Notes under the pieces: generated by a model
What the model was told of the DNA's origin: nothing
What the model saw: only the letters and a program-made list of their open reading frames with translations
Database searches by the model: none
Origin: Amphibacillus marinus
GTDB lineage: Bacteria > Bacillota > Bacilli > Bacillales > Amphibacillaceae
Length of the DNA: 64,000 nt
Reading direction: 5' to 3'
Assembly: GCF_900110345.1 (NCBI RefSeq)
Contig: NZ_FODJ01000011.1
Location: 62,001 to 126,000 of the forward strand
Translations under genes and position numbers: made by a program
Part shown: piece by piece, positions 1-9,790 of the stretch
Layout of the letters: each line of letters begins with the position of its first letter
Position numbering within the stretch: the stretch's first letter is position 1

Positions 1-1809
1 TCTAATCAGCTTCTCCAACAAACGTTAGAGGCGGGATTGGATACATTAACCTACGCTCATGTCCCACCTACCATTGATCATGTTGTGGTGGGTTCAATTG
101 ACCGGTCACGTATATCGCAAGTGAAAGTTGCCCTTCTTATAGGTGTTAACGAAGGAAATTGGCCGACAAAACCCAAAGTTGACACAGTGCTTTCTGAATT
201 GGAACGAGAACAACTAAGCGAACAAGGTATAGTGTTAGCGGATAGTGAAACGCAGCAACTTATTGATGATTGGTTTTATATTTATTTGGCAGTGACACTT
301 GCATCAGAACGGATTTGGCTTAGCTATCCTTTAAGTGATACTGAGGGGAGGTCTATGGTTCCAGCCACCCTAATTAAACGGTTTCAGGATCTTTTTCCTA
401 ACTTAGCCGATCCGGTTATGTTGCAGGATCCTGAAGAATTGATTGAAGCGGATCGGTTTATTACAACTGCTGGGAAAACGCTTTCTGCATTAACTGCACA
501 ATTAGCTAAGTACCAACGTTCTTATCCAATTGATCCTGTTTGGTGGAGTGCTTTAAATTGGTATATAACAAAGAAACATACTGATGCGCAGATTATCCCT
601 ATATTACAAAGTCTCTTTTACAGAAATGACCCCGTTTCGTTGTCAGAGCAGACAGTCACTAATTTATATGATAAGAAAATCCAGACAAGTGTCTCAAGAA
701 TGGAAATGTACCATCGTTGCTCTTATCAACATTTTGCTAAGCATGATCTCGAATTAGCGGAGCGAAGCACATATAAGTTAGATGCTCCAGATATTGGGCA
801 ATTGTTTCATGAAGCGTTAAAGACAATTACCGAATGGGTTCGAGAGGAGCAGCGATCATTTAAAGATCTTTCTAAGCAAGATGCCTATGAACTAGCTGAA
901 CGTGCAATTTTACGATTAGCACCTATTTTACAACACCAAATTTTGCATAGCTCAAATCGTTACCAATATATGAAGAAGAAACTCGAACAGATTATTGCGC
1001 GGGCAACCTTTATGTTAAGTGAACAATCTAGAAAAAGCGAGTTTTCTCCTGTTGGTCTAGAAGTTGGATTCGGACTAGCGAATAGTCCAATCGATCCAGT
1101 AACAATGCAGCTTCCTAACGGCTTCGAATTATTGCTACGAGGTAGAATTGATCGCGTTGATCAAGCAAAAATAGCAGACCAGCTTTATTTAAGAATTATT
1201 GATTACAAATCTAGTGCTAAAGGTCTTAATTTAGTAGATGTTTATTATGGTTTAGCCCTGCAGATGCTTACTTATCTCGATGTTATTATTAGTCAATCAG
1301 AGCAATGGCTTGGTATGAGAGCATCACCAGCAGGCGTTCTCTATTTTCATGTCCATGATCCGATTTTAAGTGAACAGCAAGCAATTAGCCAAGAAACACT
1401 GGAAGACAAGCTCTTAAAAAAATATAAAATGCAAGGATTGCTTATTAATAACGAACAAGTGGTTAAGAAAATGGATACTGGGCTTGAGACTGGTATCAGT
1501 CCAGTTATTCCTGCTGGCTTTAAACGAGATGGATCATTTAGAAGCGGTTCACAAGTTGCCAGTCCCGAGGTATTTACGACATTACAACTGTATGCACGAC
1601 AGGTTATTGAACAAGCTGGAATCGCTATTACTAGTGGTAAGATTAAGTTAAATCCATTTAAGCAAGAGCAACAGACAGCTTGTCAATTTTGTACATTTAA
1701 ATCAGTTTGCCAATTTGATCCAGGTGTGCCAGGCCACCAGTTCCGTAAGCTTCAGCCATTAACTGACGAACAGGTAATAGGTAAATTGCTAGATAGGGGG
1801 AAGAGCTAA
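1..1809 (+). CDS. addB: AddB, ATP-dependent nuclease subunit B (5' end missing)
   Basis: This is the C-terminal part of the AddB subunit of the AddAB helicase-nuclease, which processes double-strand DNA ends for recombination. The frame is open from base 1, so the N-terminal half lies outside the window. The nuclease domain shows GRIDRVD (about 1141-1161) and IIDYKSS (about 1195-1215). Four cysteines fit the AddB iron-sulfur pattern: one at 718 and three near the C-terminus at 1681, 1690 and 1708, spaced C-x2-C-x5-C. The stop codon directly abuts the ATG of addA, so the two are co-transcribed and probably translationally coupled. The identification is firm from motifs and neighbour. Confidence 0.95.
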   Translation, partial: SNQLLQQTLEAGLDTLTYAHVPPTIDHVVVGSIDRSRISQVKVALLIGVNEGNWPTKPKVDTVLSELEREQLSEQGIVLADSETQQLIDDWFYIYLAVTLASERIWLSYPLSDTEGRSMVPATLIKRFQDLFPNLADPVMLQDPEELIEADRFITTAGKTLSALTAQLAKYQRSYPIDPVWWSALNWYITKKHTDAQIIPILQSLFYRNDPVSLSEQTVTNLYDKKIQTSVSRMEMYHRCSYQHFAKHDLELAERSTYKLDAPDIGQLFHEALKTITEWVREEQRSFKDLSKQDAYELAERAILRLAPILQHQILHSSNRYQYMKKKLEQIIARATFMLSEQSRKSEFSPVGLEVGFGLANSPIDPVTMQLPNGFELLLRGRIDRVDQAKIADQLYLRIIDYKSSAKGLNLVDVYYGLALQMLTYLDVIISQSEQWLGMRASPAGVLYFHVHDPILSEQQAISQETLEDKLLKKYKMQGLLINNEQVVKKMDTGLETGISPVIPAGFKRDGSFRSGSQVASPEVFTTLQLYARQVIEQAGIAITSGKIKLNPFKQEQQTACQFCTFKSVCQFDPGVPGHQFRKLQPLTDEQVIGKLLDRGKS

Positions 1810-4800
1810 ATGCCGAAATGGACAGCACAGCAGGAAGAGGCTATTTATACGGCCGGTGAGGATACATTAGTTGCTGCGGCAGCTGGTTCGGGGAAAACGG
1901 CTGTCCTAGTTGAACGGATAATTCAAAAGGTTTTAGACGATCAACAGCCCATTAATATTGATCAGTTACTTGTCGTTACTTTTACCAATGCAGCAGCTCA
2001 GGAAATGCGTAATAGGGTAGCTCAGGCTCTTGAACGAGCACTAAACGATAAGCCAGAATCCAAACATTTAAAAAAGCAAATAACCTTGTTACAACAAGCT
2101 TCAATTTCTACTTTGCATTCATTTTGTTTAGAGTTAATTAAACGAAATAGTTACTTGTTGGACATTGATCCAGGTTTTCGAATTGCAGATGATATTGAAG
2201 CTGATCTTCTTAGACAAGAGGTTTTAGACACTCTTTTTGAAGAATGGTACGGGCAGGCTCTAGACGACCAAGAAGCATTTTATAGTGTAATTGATCGTTT
2301 CTCAAGTGACCGAAGTGATCAAGACGTTGAGGCGCTTGTATTAAAGCTATACAATTTTTCAATGCAAAATGCTTCACCGGCACGATGGCTAGCGCAAATT
2401 GTAGCGCAATATAATGTGACAGCACCGATTCAGGAACAGGAGATACCTTGGCTGATTCTGCTTAAACAGCATGTAGAGGAGCAGTTGCATGCAACAATAG
2501 CAGAAGTGGAGCGGGGGTTAATTATTGCTAATGCATATGATGGACCTTATCATTATGTCGAAGCCTTAGAACAGGACCAAGCATTAGCATTAGCTTTGAT
2601 AGCTGAGCTTAATAAAGGTTGGGACATGGCTCAGCAAGCATTTCTTGAGTTGAACTTTAAAGCCCTTTCCCGCAAAAAAGTGGATTGTGACGAAGGGAAA
2701 AAAGAGCAGGTAAAGACAATCCGTAATAGAGTTAAAAAACGGTTAACAGAGATAAAAGATCAACTTTATATGCGTTCATTGGATGCACATTTAACTGATA
2801 TGCGGGAGTTGTATCAGCCAATTAAACAATTAGCTGAATTAGTTAATCAATTTCACACCAGCTATCAAAAAATAAAGAAGGAAAAAGGACTCGTTGATTT
2901 TACTGACCTTGAACATTTTGCTATTCAAATTCTAAGTAATCAAATAAGTGATAATAAAGAATATCTACCGTCAACAATTGCTTTAGCTCTGAGAGAAAAA
3001 TATACTGAAGTTTTAGTGGACGAGTATCAGGATACGAATATGGTGCAAGAAACCATTCTTCAGTTGATATCAAAGGAAAAACCAGGGAATTTATTTATGG
3101 TTGGCGATGTTAAACAAAGTATTTATCGCTTCCGCCATGCCGAGCCAGCTTTATTTATTGATAAATATAAAAAATTCTCAAATCAAGAAATTCAAGGGAA
3201 ACGGATTGATTTGGCGAAGAACTTTCGGAGCCGAGAACAGGTCTTAACAGCAACTAATTTTATATTTAAGCAATTAATGGATGAACGTCTAGGTGAAATT
3301 AACTACGATCACGATGCAGCCCTTATCTATGGTAATTTAACCTATGACCAGGCAGATAAGTCTGACCCAGAGGCAGAATTAATTATTATTGATCGCGCTG
3401 ACGGGGCACCTAATGCTGAAGCATCCGAATCTATTACTCACGAAGGTGAGACAGATCTTGCTAAAGCTGAAATTGAAGGCAGAGCTTATGCCAAGCAAAT
3501 AAAGCAATGGATTGGTCATGACACGTCAAACCCTACACAAATATTTGATAAAGACACAGGTGTATCGCGACAGGTGCAATACCGAGACATTGTTATTTTA
3601 CTACGCTCCATGTCATGGACACCAGTTATTATGGAGGAATTAAAAAAACAAGGTATTCCAGTCTATGCTGAACTAGCATCAGGATATTTAGCTGCAATAG
3701 AGATTCAGATTATGCTTAGTCTTTTAAAAATAATTGATAATGCGAAACAGGATATTCCGTTGGCAAGTGTACTGAAATCACCTATCGTTGGGTTAAATGA
3801 GGAAGAGCTAGCACAGATTAGAATTGTTAATAAAAAAGATAGTTATTATCAAGCTTTATTAACCTATAACAGTTCTGGCTCTAACTCAGCTTTACAGTAC
3901 AAAATTAACCAGTTCTTAAAACAACTTAACAAGTGGCGAGAGCAGGCGCGGCAAGGAAGCTTATCAGATTTAATTTGGCTAATTTATCGAGAAACTGGGT
4001 ACTATGACTTTGTCGCAGGTATGCCAGGTGGTAGACAGAGACAGGCTAATTTAAGAGCATTGTATGATCGAGCAAGAGGCTATGAGCAAACATCATTCCG
4101 TGGTCTATTTCGATTTTTACGTATGATTGAACGGATGGAGGAACGCGGCGAGGACTTAGGGGCTGCGCGTGCCCTTGGTGAAAGTGAAGATGTTGTTAGA
4201 ATTACAACAATTCATAAAAGTAAAGGTTTAGAATATCCCATTGTTATCCTCGGCGCCTTGGGTAAGGTGTTTAATCAACAAGATTTACGTCAACGTTATT
4301 TACTGCATAAGGATTTAGGCTTTGGAAGTCGCTATATTGATCCAATTAAGCGAATTATGTATCCTACACTTATGTTTCAATCGATCAAGCACAGGCTACA
4401 GAGAGAGCTGTGGGCTGAGGAGATGCGGGTTCTCTATGTCGCTATGACACGAGCGAAAGAGAAACTAGTCATGATTGGAACAGTTAACAATTTTGAAAAG
4501 AAACAAGAGAAGTGGCAGGAGCTTCTTGAGCATAACGATTGGATCATTCCAGTGGCAGCTCGACTTGAAGCAAGTAGTTATTTAGATTGGTTAGGCACAA
4601 GTCTAATCCGTCACCGTCACGGAACGGTACTAAGAGGTAAACAAGGAATTACTTCTTTAACACCGGATATCGCCGATGATGTTTCTCAATGGAAAGTTAC
4701 TATTGATAACGCTAGTGATTATCATCTAAAACAGGAAGCGGGGCAGGAAGTGCGCCTTGATTTACAAGCAATAATTACTGGAGAGCAATCTGTTCCACTT

Positions 4801-5538
4801 TCCGATTCTAAATTGGATGAACACGTTGAGGGGAGGCTATCCTATCACTATCCCTACCAAGAAGCAACGAGCTATCGAGCAAAGCAGAGCGTAACCGAGA
4901 TTAAAAGGCAAAAAGAACACCTTGATGAGAACAGTGGTAATGAAATGATTGCACAGCTTATTCCTCATATCAGTGAGCGACCACGCTTCATGCAATCAAG
5001 TCGTGCCCTAACAGCTGCGGAAATCGGTACAGCCATGCATACTGTAATGCAACACATTCCGCTGGAGCAAGAATGGTCACAACAGACAATTAAGAATTTT
5101 GTGGCTAGCTTAGTTAACAGAGAAATTCTTTCAACAGATCAAGCAGATGCAATTGATCTAGCTTTAATAGCAGATTTCTTTGCTAGTAAGCTTGTTACTC
5201 TGGTTAAACAGGCAGTTCGAATTGATCGAGAGGTTCCGTTTAGCTTAATGCTTCCAGCTAATCAAATTTATCCAAGCTGGCAAACGGCAGAAGATGATCA
5301 AATCTTTGTTCAAGGTGTTATTGATCTGCTTATTAAAACAGACGAGGGCTGGTATATTATTGATTATAAAACTGATCAGGTAGCGTCGAAAGTTAATGAT
5401 CATGAGAAATTACGCTTAAAAGAAAAATACACAACACAAATTAATCTTTATCAGACTGCAATTGAGCAAATTTTAAAAATTAAAGTTAAGCAAAGCTTTT
5501 TATACTTTTTCAATCAATCTTTTTATATTAGTTTATAA
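1810..5538 (+). CDS. addA: AddA, ATP-dependent helicase/nuclease subunit A
   Basis: AddA is the UvrD-like helicase and nuclease subunit of AddAB, the Gram-positive counterpart of RecBCD. The protein has 1242 residues, the usual size. Walker A (AAAGSGKT) is at residues 23-30, the DEYQD Walker B box near 404, NFRSR near 473, TTIHKSKGLEYP near 800 and the arginine-finger motif VAMTRAKEKL near 877. The C-terminal RecB-type nuclease core is seen as GVIDLL and IIDYKTD near 1183-1189. The ATG starts immediately after the addB stop, with AGGGGGAAG upstream serving as SD. A bidirectional terminator follows. Confidence 0.98.
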   Translation: MPKWTAQQEEAIYTAGEDTLVAAAAGSGKTAVLVERIIQKVLDDQQPINIDQLLVVTFTNAAAQEMRNRVAQALERALNDKPESKHLKKQITLLQQASISTLHSFCLELIKRNSYLLDIDPGFRIADDIEADLLRQEVLDTLFEEWYGQALDDQEAFYSVIDRFSSDRSDQDVEALVLKLYNFSMQNASPARWLAQIVAQYNVTAPIQEQEIPWLILLKQHVEEQLHATIAEVERGLIIANAYDGPYHYVEALEQDQALALALIAELNKGWDMAQQAFLELNFKALSRKKVDCDEGKKEQVKTIRNRVKKRLTEIKDQLYMRSLDAHLTDMRELYQPIKQLAELVNQFHTSYQKIKKEKGLVDFTDLEHFAIQILSNQISDNKEYLPSTIALALREKYTEVLVDEYQDTNMVQETILQLISKEKPGNLFMVGDVKQSIYRFRHAEPALFIDKYKKFSNQEIQGKRIDLAKNFRSREQVLTATNFIFKQLMDERLGEINYDHDAALIYGNLTYDQADKSDPEAELIIIDRADGAPNAEASESITHEGETDLAKAEIEGRAYAKQIKQWIGHDTSNPTQIFDKDTGVSRQVQYRDIVILLRSMSWTPVIMEELKKQGIPVYAELASGYLAAIEIQIMLSLLKIIDNAKQDIPLASVLKSPIVGLNEEELAQIRIVNKKDSYYQALLTYNSSGSNSALQYKINQFLKQLNKWREQARQGSLSDLIWLIYRETGYYDFVAGMPGGRQRQANLRALYDRARGYEQTSFRGLFRFLRMIERMEERGEDLGAARALGESEDVVRITTIHKSKGLEYPIVILGALGKVFNQQDLRQRYLLHKDLGFGSRYIDPIKRIMYPTLMFQSIKHRLQRELWAEEMRVLYVAMTRAKEKLVMIGTVNNFEKKQEKWQELLEHNDWIIPVAARLEASSYLDWLGTSLIRHRHGTVLRGKQGITSLTPDIADDVSQWKVTIDNASDYHLKQEAGQEVRLDLQAIITGEQSVPLSDSKLDEHVEGRLSYHYPYQEATSYRAKQSVTEIKRQKEHLDENSGNEMIAQLIPHISERPRFMQSSRALTAAEIGTAMHTVMQHIPLEQEWSQQTIKNFVASLVNREILSTDQADAIDLALIADFFASKLVTLVKQAVRIDREVPFSLMLPANQIYPSWQTAEDDQIFVQGVIDLLIKTDEGWYIIDYKTDQVASKVNDHEKLRLKEKYTTQINLYQTAIEQILKIKVKQSFLYFFNQSFYISL

Positions 5539-5543
5539 GCAAA

Positions 5544-5577
5544 AAGTGCCCAAACCATTTTGGTATTGGGCACTTCT
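5544..5577. terminator. Bidirectional terminator between addA and brxA
   Basis: A 10-bp perfect inverted repeat (aagtgcccaa at 5544-5553 and ttgggcactt at 5566-5575) has A-rich sequence on its left and T-rich sequence on its right. It sits between the convergent genes addA and brxA and can stop both transcripts. Confidence 0.8.
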
Positions 5578-5591
5578 TAATAAGTATTAAT

Positions 5592-6014
5592 CTATTCAAA
5601 GCTACTTAAAATCCGTTGAATAAATGTATCCGGATCAGCACCTTCAATATCTTCACGAGGAATAAAATGTTTAACTTTATTATCCTCTAAAATTGCTACG
5701 GATGGTGAAGATGGAGGGATTTCACCAAAATACTCACGCATTTTCGCTGTTGCCTCACGATCTTGCCCGGCAAAAACAGTCACCATATTATCAGGCTTTA
5801 TGCCACCTTCATTCGTTGCATATATAACTGCGGGACGTGCTAAACCGCCAGCACAGCCACAAACAGAATTGACTAGCACTAATGAAGAGCCCTTTGCATT
5901 CGCCATAAACTGGTCTACTTCTTCCTCGGTAGTAAGCTCCTTAAAGCCGTTGTTAGTAAGCTCATCTCTCATTGGTTGAGAAACTTCGCGCATATAAGCT
6001 TGATAAGCATCCAT
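5592..6014 (-). CDS. brxA: Bacilliredoxin BrxA (YphP family)
   Basis: This 140-residue cytosolic protein belongs to the YphP/YqiW bacilliredoxin family, which removes bacillithiol from mixed disulfides on proteins. The active site is the C52-G-C54 motif in NSVCGCAGGLARP, followed by the conserved VTVFAGQD and PPSSPS segments. The N-terminal part (AYMREVSQPMRDELT, then FKELTTEEEVDQFM) resembles BrxA (YphP) more than BrxB (YqiW). An SD-like AAGGGG precedes the ATG. It is transcribed against addA and stands alone. The family assignment is secure; the A versus B paralogue choice is by recalled similarity. Confidence 0.88.
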   Translation of the reverse strand: MDAYQAYMREVSQPMRDELTNNGFKELTTEEEVDQFMANAKGSSLVLVNSVCGCAGGLARPAVIYATNEGGIKPDNMVTVFAGQDREATAKMREYFGEIPPSSPSVAILEDNKVKHFIPREDIEGADPDTFIQRILSSFE

Positions 6015-6185
6015 AAAAAATTACCCCTTTCAAATCATTGTCAAAACGAATTATTTGCATTTCATTAGCCATCATTTCGCTAAGCATGGCTAAATGAAGT
6101 TAGCTTTATTTTAACATAATTTTTTAAGAAGTATGCCTTAAAAGCATTATAAATTGAATTAAGGAAGGTTAACATCCCTATATCT

Positions 6186-6507
6186 TAGCTGAGTGACCGA
6201 TAATAAGCGCTATTTTCGCTTCTACTCCTAATTTTACATGATTGGACAGATTCATTTATGTTAAACACCCAACTAAATGTGGATAAGCAATGGATGAGAC
6301 TCCTGCGGGAAGAGTGGGGATGATAGACTAAACCCGTCCTGTCCTGGGTCAACGTCTAATTGACCTACATCCTGTAGGTCCGAAGCCATTGTTTTTCGGA
6401 ACGACATAGCGCGCCAAATGGATAAGATAGTCAACATGGTTAGTAAATACCGACTCTCCCAAACAGTTTCAAGGCTTCATCACTATTTTCAGTGTGTAAA
6501 AGTTGAG
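6186..6507. repeat. Dispersed intergenic repeat, type B, copy 1
   Basis: This noncoding stretch is a degenerate copy of a repeat also present at about 57540-57885. Shared blocks include cgcttctactcctaatttt, gagactcctgcgggaa, gactaaacccgtcc, tacatcctgtagg, ccgaagcca and taccgactctcc, in the same order. Its end (aaggctt..tgactattttcagtgtg) also matches the end of the copy at 9791-10006. No open frame of note is present. It lies upstream of the chemotaxis genes. Such GC-richer intergenic elements are common in Bacillaceae; whether it is a mobile element or a structured RNA is not known to me. Confidence 0.7.
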
Positions 6508-6811
6508 TTAGCATTCCCTTTAACCAGCTTTTTCTCAACTCACTATATAGTACAGAATTATAAATTATTTACATAAAAACGCAGATATAGCAGAGCATTA
6601 ATTAATTAGTAGTTTAGATAAATTATCGCCATTATCAAGATGGGGAAATCAGGAAATGGTATTCGCCTATCTAGCTACTTTCGTTGCTACTAAGCACACG
6701 CATAACGTTTTAATTAACTTTTTAGTTCGAAAAACTTTACATTTTAGTTTTCTAACCGAAAAAAACAGTAGGTGTAAAAAGTTCAGATAAAAAAGACCTA
6801 TTTAATATGAA
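6508..6811. other. Intergenic stretch upstream of cheX with no gene seen
   Basis: About 300 AT-rich bases between the repeat and the chemotaxis gene. I see no coding frame, no convincing sigma-A or sigma-D promoter and no strong hairpin. The cheX promoter should lie here but I cannot place it. Confidence 0.4.
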
Positions 6812-6835
6812 ATGGGCATTTGGGAGGGTTTCAGC

Positions 6836-7300
6836 TTGACTGTGCAAGAAAAAAGTATTAATGAAATTATTAAGGCAATATACAACGGAACAATTGTTAG
6901 TGTGAAAAAAATTGTTCCAATTGATCCGACGTTTGGCAGTCCTAGCCTGGTAGAACCACCACTCGCAGTTGAGTTTGGGGTAATGATCGGCTTTACAGGA
7001 GAGATTAAAGGTGAATTGGTGCTTCAGGCTAATGCCAGCTTTTTTAAAGAAATTGGCGAAGCAATGTTCGGGATGCCTTTATCGGATGAGATGCTTGACT
7101 CATTTGCTGGAGAGCTAGGAAATATGATCGCTGGAAGTTTATCAACCTATTTATCTAGTGTTGATATTAATACCGATATAACCCATCCAACGCTACTAAA
7201 GGGGGATGCCAGTCTGTTAGGGTTCAAACGTGCTTTATTAGTGGAAATAACTTATGCTACTCAACAAAAATTGACGCTTCATCTCTTGTTAAATCAGTAA
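6836..7300 (+). CDS. cheX: CheX-like chemotaxis phosphatase
   Basis: This protein of the CheC/CheX/FliY phosphatase family should dephosphorylate CheY-P. It carries one ExxN catalytic motif (FAGELGNMIAG; E93 and N96 counted from the chosen start), as expected for CheX, whereas CheC has two. I chose the TTG at 6836 because GGGAGGG (6822-6828) lies 7 bases upstream; an in-frame ATG at 6812 would place that SD inside the gene. The product has 154 residues. It is followed by cheW and cheY, which supports the role. There is no CheC or CheD nearby. Confidence 0.85.
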   Translation: MTVQEKSINEIIKAIYNGTIVSVKKIVPIDPTFGSPSLVEPPLAVEFGVMIGFTGEIKGELVLQANASFFKEIGEAMFGMPLSDEMLDSFAGELGNMIAGSLSTYLSSVDINTDITHPTLLKGDASLLGFKRALLVEITYATQQKLTLHLLLNQ

Positions 7301-7413
7301 AATGACTTAACTCCTTATTGATTTATAGGAGTAAAGCGGGTATTCTTTAAATTAAGCGGATTTTTAATTAACTTTTCCATATGATTGATTTTTATAGGTA
7401 AAGGAGTGTAGAA

Positions 7414-7878
7414 ATGGCTACTGAGAAGTATATTGTATTTCAACTTAATGGACAAGAGTATGGTGCAAGTATTCAGCAAATTGTATCAATTGAAAGGATA
7501 CAAGAGATGGTATCTTTACCTCAAGTATCGGCTTTTATAGAAGGAATCACCAAATTACGTGGTGATGTCATTCCAGTTATCGACCTGAAGACTAGAATGC
7601 GCTTACCTTCATCGGAAAAAACTGACCAATCCCGTATGCTTGTTGCCCTTGTCGATGATCTATCAGTGGGCTTTATTGTTGATGCTGCATCAGATGTAAT
7701 TGATATTAATACGTCAATTATTGAGGACGCACCAACAACAATTAAAGGTGTAAATGCAAACTTCTTAAGTGGGGTGGCTAAATTAGAAGATCGCTTGTTG
7801 TTGCTAATTGATTTAGCCTATGTACTAAATTACGAAGAACTAAATGAGGTAAAGCAAGCAGTTGAAGAGAATGACTAA
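7414..7878 (+). CDS. cheW: CheW chemotaxis coupling protein
   Basis: CheW links receptors to the histidine kinase CheA in the cytoplasmic receptor array. The 154-residue protein is a single CheW domain: YIVFQLNGQEYG at the start, then IVSIERI, GITKLRGDVIPVIDL and a C-terminal FLSGVAKLEDRLLLLIDL, all hallmarks of the fold. A good SD (AAAGGAG, 7399-7405) precedes the ATG. It lies between cheX (113 bases upstream) and cheY (18 bases downstream). No CheV-type receiver domain is fused to it. Confidence 0.95.
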   Translation: MATEKYIVFQLNGQEYGASIQQIVSIERIQEMVSLPQVSAFIEGITKLRGDVIPVIDLKTRMRLPSSEKTDQSRMLVALVDDLSVGFIVDAASDVIDINTSIIEDAPTTIKGVNANFLSGVAKLEDRLLLLIDLAYVLNYEELNEVKQAVEEND

Positions 7879-7896
7879 AAAGGAGAACCTATAGAT

Positions 7897-8253
7897 ATGG
7901 CACGTATTCTAGTAACCGATGATGCAGCATTTATGCGTATGCAATTAAAAAATATTTTTCAATCTCTTGGCCATGAGGTAGTTGGGGAAGCTGAAAATGG
8001 GCAAGTTGCAATTGATATGTACAACGAAGTTAAACCTGATTTAGTAACGATGGATATTACTATGCCTGAGCTAAATGGAGTAGAGGCCGTCAAAGAAATA
8101 AAAAAACATGATCCAAATGCAACCATTGTTATGTGTTCTGCAATGGGTCAACAGCAAATGGTGCTAGAGGCTATCCAAGCTGGTGCAAAGGACTTTATTG
8201 TTAAGCCATTTGATCAGGATCGAATCAAGCAGGCAATTGAAAAGATTTTCTAA
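7897..8253 (+). CDS. cheY: CheY chemotaxis response regulator
   Basis: This stand-alone receiver domain of 118 residues is the diffusible signal to the flagellar switch. All receiver residues are present: the acidic pair in VTDD (residues 8-9), the phospho-acceptor aspartate in VTMDITMP (about 54), serine in MCSAMG and lysine in IVKPF. SD AAAGGAG lies just upstream. The start is very close to Bacillus CheY. It follows cheW by 18 bases, so both form an operon, and a terminator ends it. Confidence 0.95.
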   Translation: MARILVTDDAAFMRMQLKNIFQSLGHEVVGEAENGQVAIDMYNEVKPDLVTMDITMPELNGVEAVKEIKKHDPNATIVMCSAMGQQQMVLEAIQAGAKDFIVKPFDQDRIKQAIEKIF

Positions 8254-8272
8254 GCAGCGCTTACATACGATT

Positions 8273-8311
8273 ACGCAGAAGATATTAATATCTTTTGCGT
8301 TTTGTTTTTTT
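8273..8311 (+). terminator. Terminator after cheY
   Basis: The hairpin acgca-g-aagatattaatatctt-t-tgcgt (8273-8300) is followed by TTTTG and seven T residues. It separates cheX-cheW-cheY from the receptor gene, so the receptor probably has its own promoter. Confidence 0.8.
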
Positions 8312-8332
8312 ATTCATATACATTCCAAATAA

Positions 8333-8340
8333 GCTGATAT
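8333..8340 (+). promoter_or_regulatory. Possible sigma-D -10 element for the receptor gene
   Basis: GCTGATAT matches 7 of 8 positions of the flagellar/chemotaxis sigma-D -10 box GCCGATAT and lies between the cheY terminator and the receptor gene. The -35 position (8314-8317, tcat) matches the TAAA consensus poorly, so this is only a candidate. Confidence 0.3.
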
Positions 8341-8408
8341 ACAATATAGATAGGCTATATGGATTACATGATAACATGTAGCCATCAATTGAGAGGAGTT
8401 GCATTGCA

Positions 8409-9611
8409 TTGAAATTACATCCAGTTTTAGTAACACTAACCGTAAGCTTACTACATATGGGGGCATTTGGGTACTTTATAATCACTGCCAATGCTCTAGA
8501 TGAAATAGGGTTTGACATCATTACCATTACCCTAGCTGCTGTCATTATAAGTCTAACTATTGGACTATTTTATCGGAGAGGTCAAAGAAGAACATTAGTA
8601 GATATTAAAAATAAGTTAGTAGAGATTTCAAATAACGACGATCTTATTTTAGGAAAAAACGATTTACACAGTATTCAAGTATTAGTAACTAATATTGCTG
8701 AACAGATGAGCGATCAGCAGGAAAATATTGTTCAATTAAAAGAAAGAATGATTCAGCAGGCTACAGAGGTAAGCGAAAGTGTCATTGGTTTGGCAGAGGA
8801 CAGTGCAAACATATCTGTAACGATGCAGGAAATATCTACTGGAGCTGATGAGCAAGCCCAATCAGCAGCAACACTGACAGAGACAATGCAGAGCTTTACC
8901 AGTACAATTATGACTATTGCGCTAAATGGTGAAAATATTAAAACTGAATCAAACAATATGCTAACGATTACCAAAGAAGGTCGAGAATTAATGGATAAGT
9001 CTGTTGATCAAATGAAGATTATTGATCAAACCATTAAACAATCTTTGGACAAGGTTAAGGGCTTGGATGATATGACACTGAAAATTACTAAGCTTGTTAC
9101 GGTTATTCAGGAGGTTGCCGAGCAGACAAATCTTCTTGCGCTTAATGCAGCAATTGAAGCAGCTAGAGCTGGTGAGCACGGCAAAGGTTTTGCTGTTGTT
9201 GCAGACGAAGTCCGCAAATTAGCTGAACAAGTAAGTCTATCTGTTAGTGATATTACAGAGACCACTACAGGGATTCAGCGTGAATCCGCAGCAGCGGTCG
9301 GCGTACTAGAAGAAGGCTATCAGGCGGTGGGTGAAGGATCAAGCCAAATTCAGACAACTGGTGAGACGATTAAAAAACTGAATACAATTATTAATGGTAT
9401 GAGTACTGAAATTACATCGGTAGCAAATTCTTTGTATGAAGTTTTAGACAATACCAAAGTAGTCAATGATTCAATTACTAATATTGCAAGTGTATCCGAG
9501 GAATCAGCAGCAGGAATTGCTGAGGCGGATTCCTCTGCGGAGCGCTTGACTCAATCAATTGAACAGATTCGTGAGATGCAAACAGAGTTAAAACTTGAAT
9601 TAACCAATTAG
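8409..9611 (+). CDS. Methyl-accepting chemotaxis protein with minimal sensor region
   Basis: This 400-residue receptor has two membrane segments near the N-terminus (about residues 6-26 and 33-54) with only a very short loop between them, and no periplasmic sensor domain or recognisable PAS domain. The rest is a coiled-coil signalling domain containing the conserved hairpin tip [22 protein letters not shown] followed by [14 protein letters not shown]. The start is TTG at 8409, with SD GAGAGGAG at 8391-8398. A receptor of this form probably senses within the membrane, the cytoplasm or through a partner. The ligand cannot be read from the sequence. Confidence 0.9.
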   Translation: MKLHPVLVTLTVSLLHMGAFGYFIITANALDEIGFDIITITLAAVIISLTIGLFYRRGQRRTLVDIKNKLVEISNNDDLILGKNDLHSIQVLVTNIAEQMSDQQENIVQLKERMIQQATEVSESVIGLAEDSANISVTMQEISTGADEQAQSAATLTETMQSFTSTIMTIALNGENIKTESNNMLTITKEGRELMDKSVDQMKIIDQTIKQSLDKVKGLDDMTLKITKLVTVIQEVAEQTNLLALNAAIEAARAGEHGKGFAVVADEVRKLAEQVSLSVSDITETTTGIQRESAAAVGVLEEGYQAVGEGSSQIQTTGETIKKLNTIINGMSTEITSVANSLYEVLDNTKVVNDSITNIASVSEESAAGIAEADSSAERLTQSIEQIREMQTELKLELTN

Positions 9612-9740
9612 GTAATATTAGGAGAAAAGGTATAGTTAGGACATAACTAAATATAAAAATTAAGTATCCGAACATTTTGTCTAAGCGAGGTTTTTTACCG
9701 AAGCACTATATGCTTTCAGACATTATGTTTGGATATTTTT
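9612..9740. repeat. Shortened copy of the type A repeat
   Basis: Compared with the element at 29454-29700, this stretch keeps the left end (ggacataactaaatat, tatccgaacatt) and the right end (ttttttaccgaagc, tatgctttcagacat, tatgtttggat) but lacks the whole centre. It is a deletion derivative of the same repeat. It lies directly after the receptor gene. Confidence 0.65.
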
Positions 9741-9790
9741 ATCTAGTTAACTCAGCTTTCGCATTAACATATTAAGGTGCAGCTATCCTC

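Noticed and set aside
6015-6811. Hidden gene or broken transposase in the long gap before cheX
   Set aside because: No frame of useful length with an SD on either strand; the sequence matches the noncoding repeats instead.
8285-9675. Several open frames on the minus strand opposite the receptor gene
   Set aside because: They lack SDs, lie fully opposite a well-supported gene and encode low-complexity proteins expected from antisense of coiled-coil sequence.
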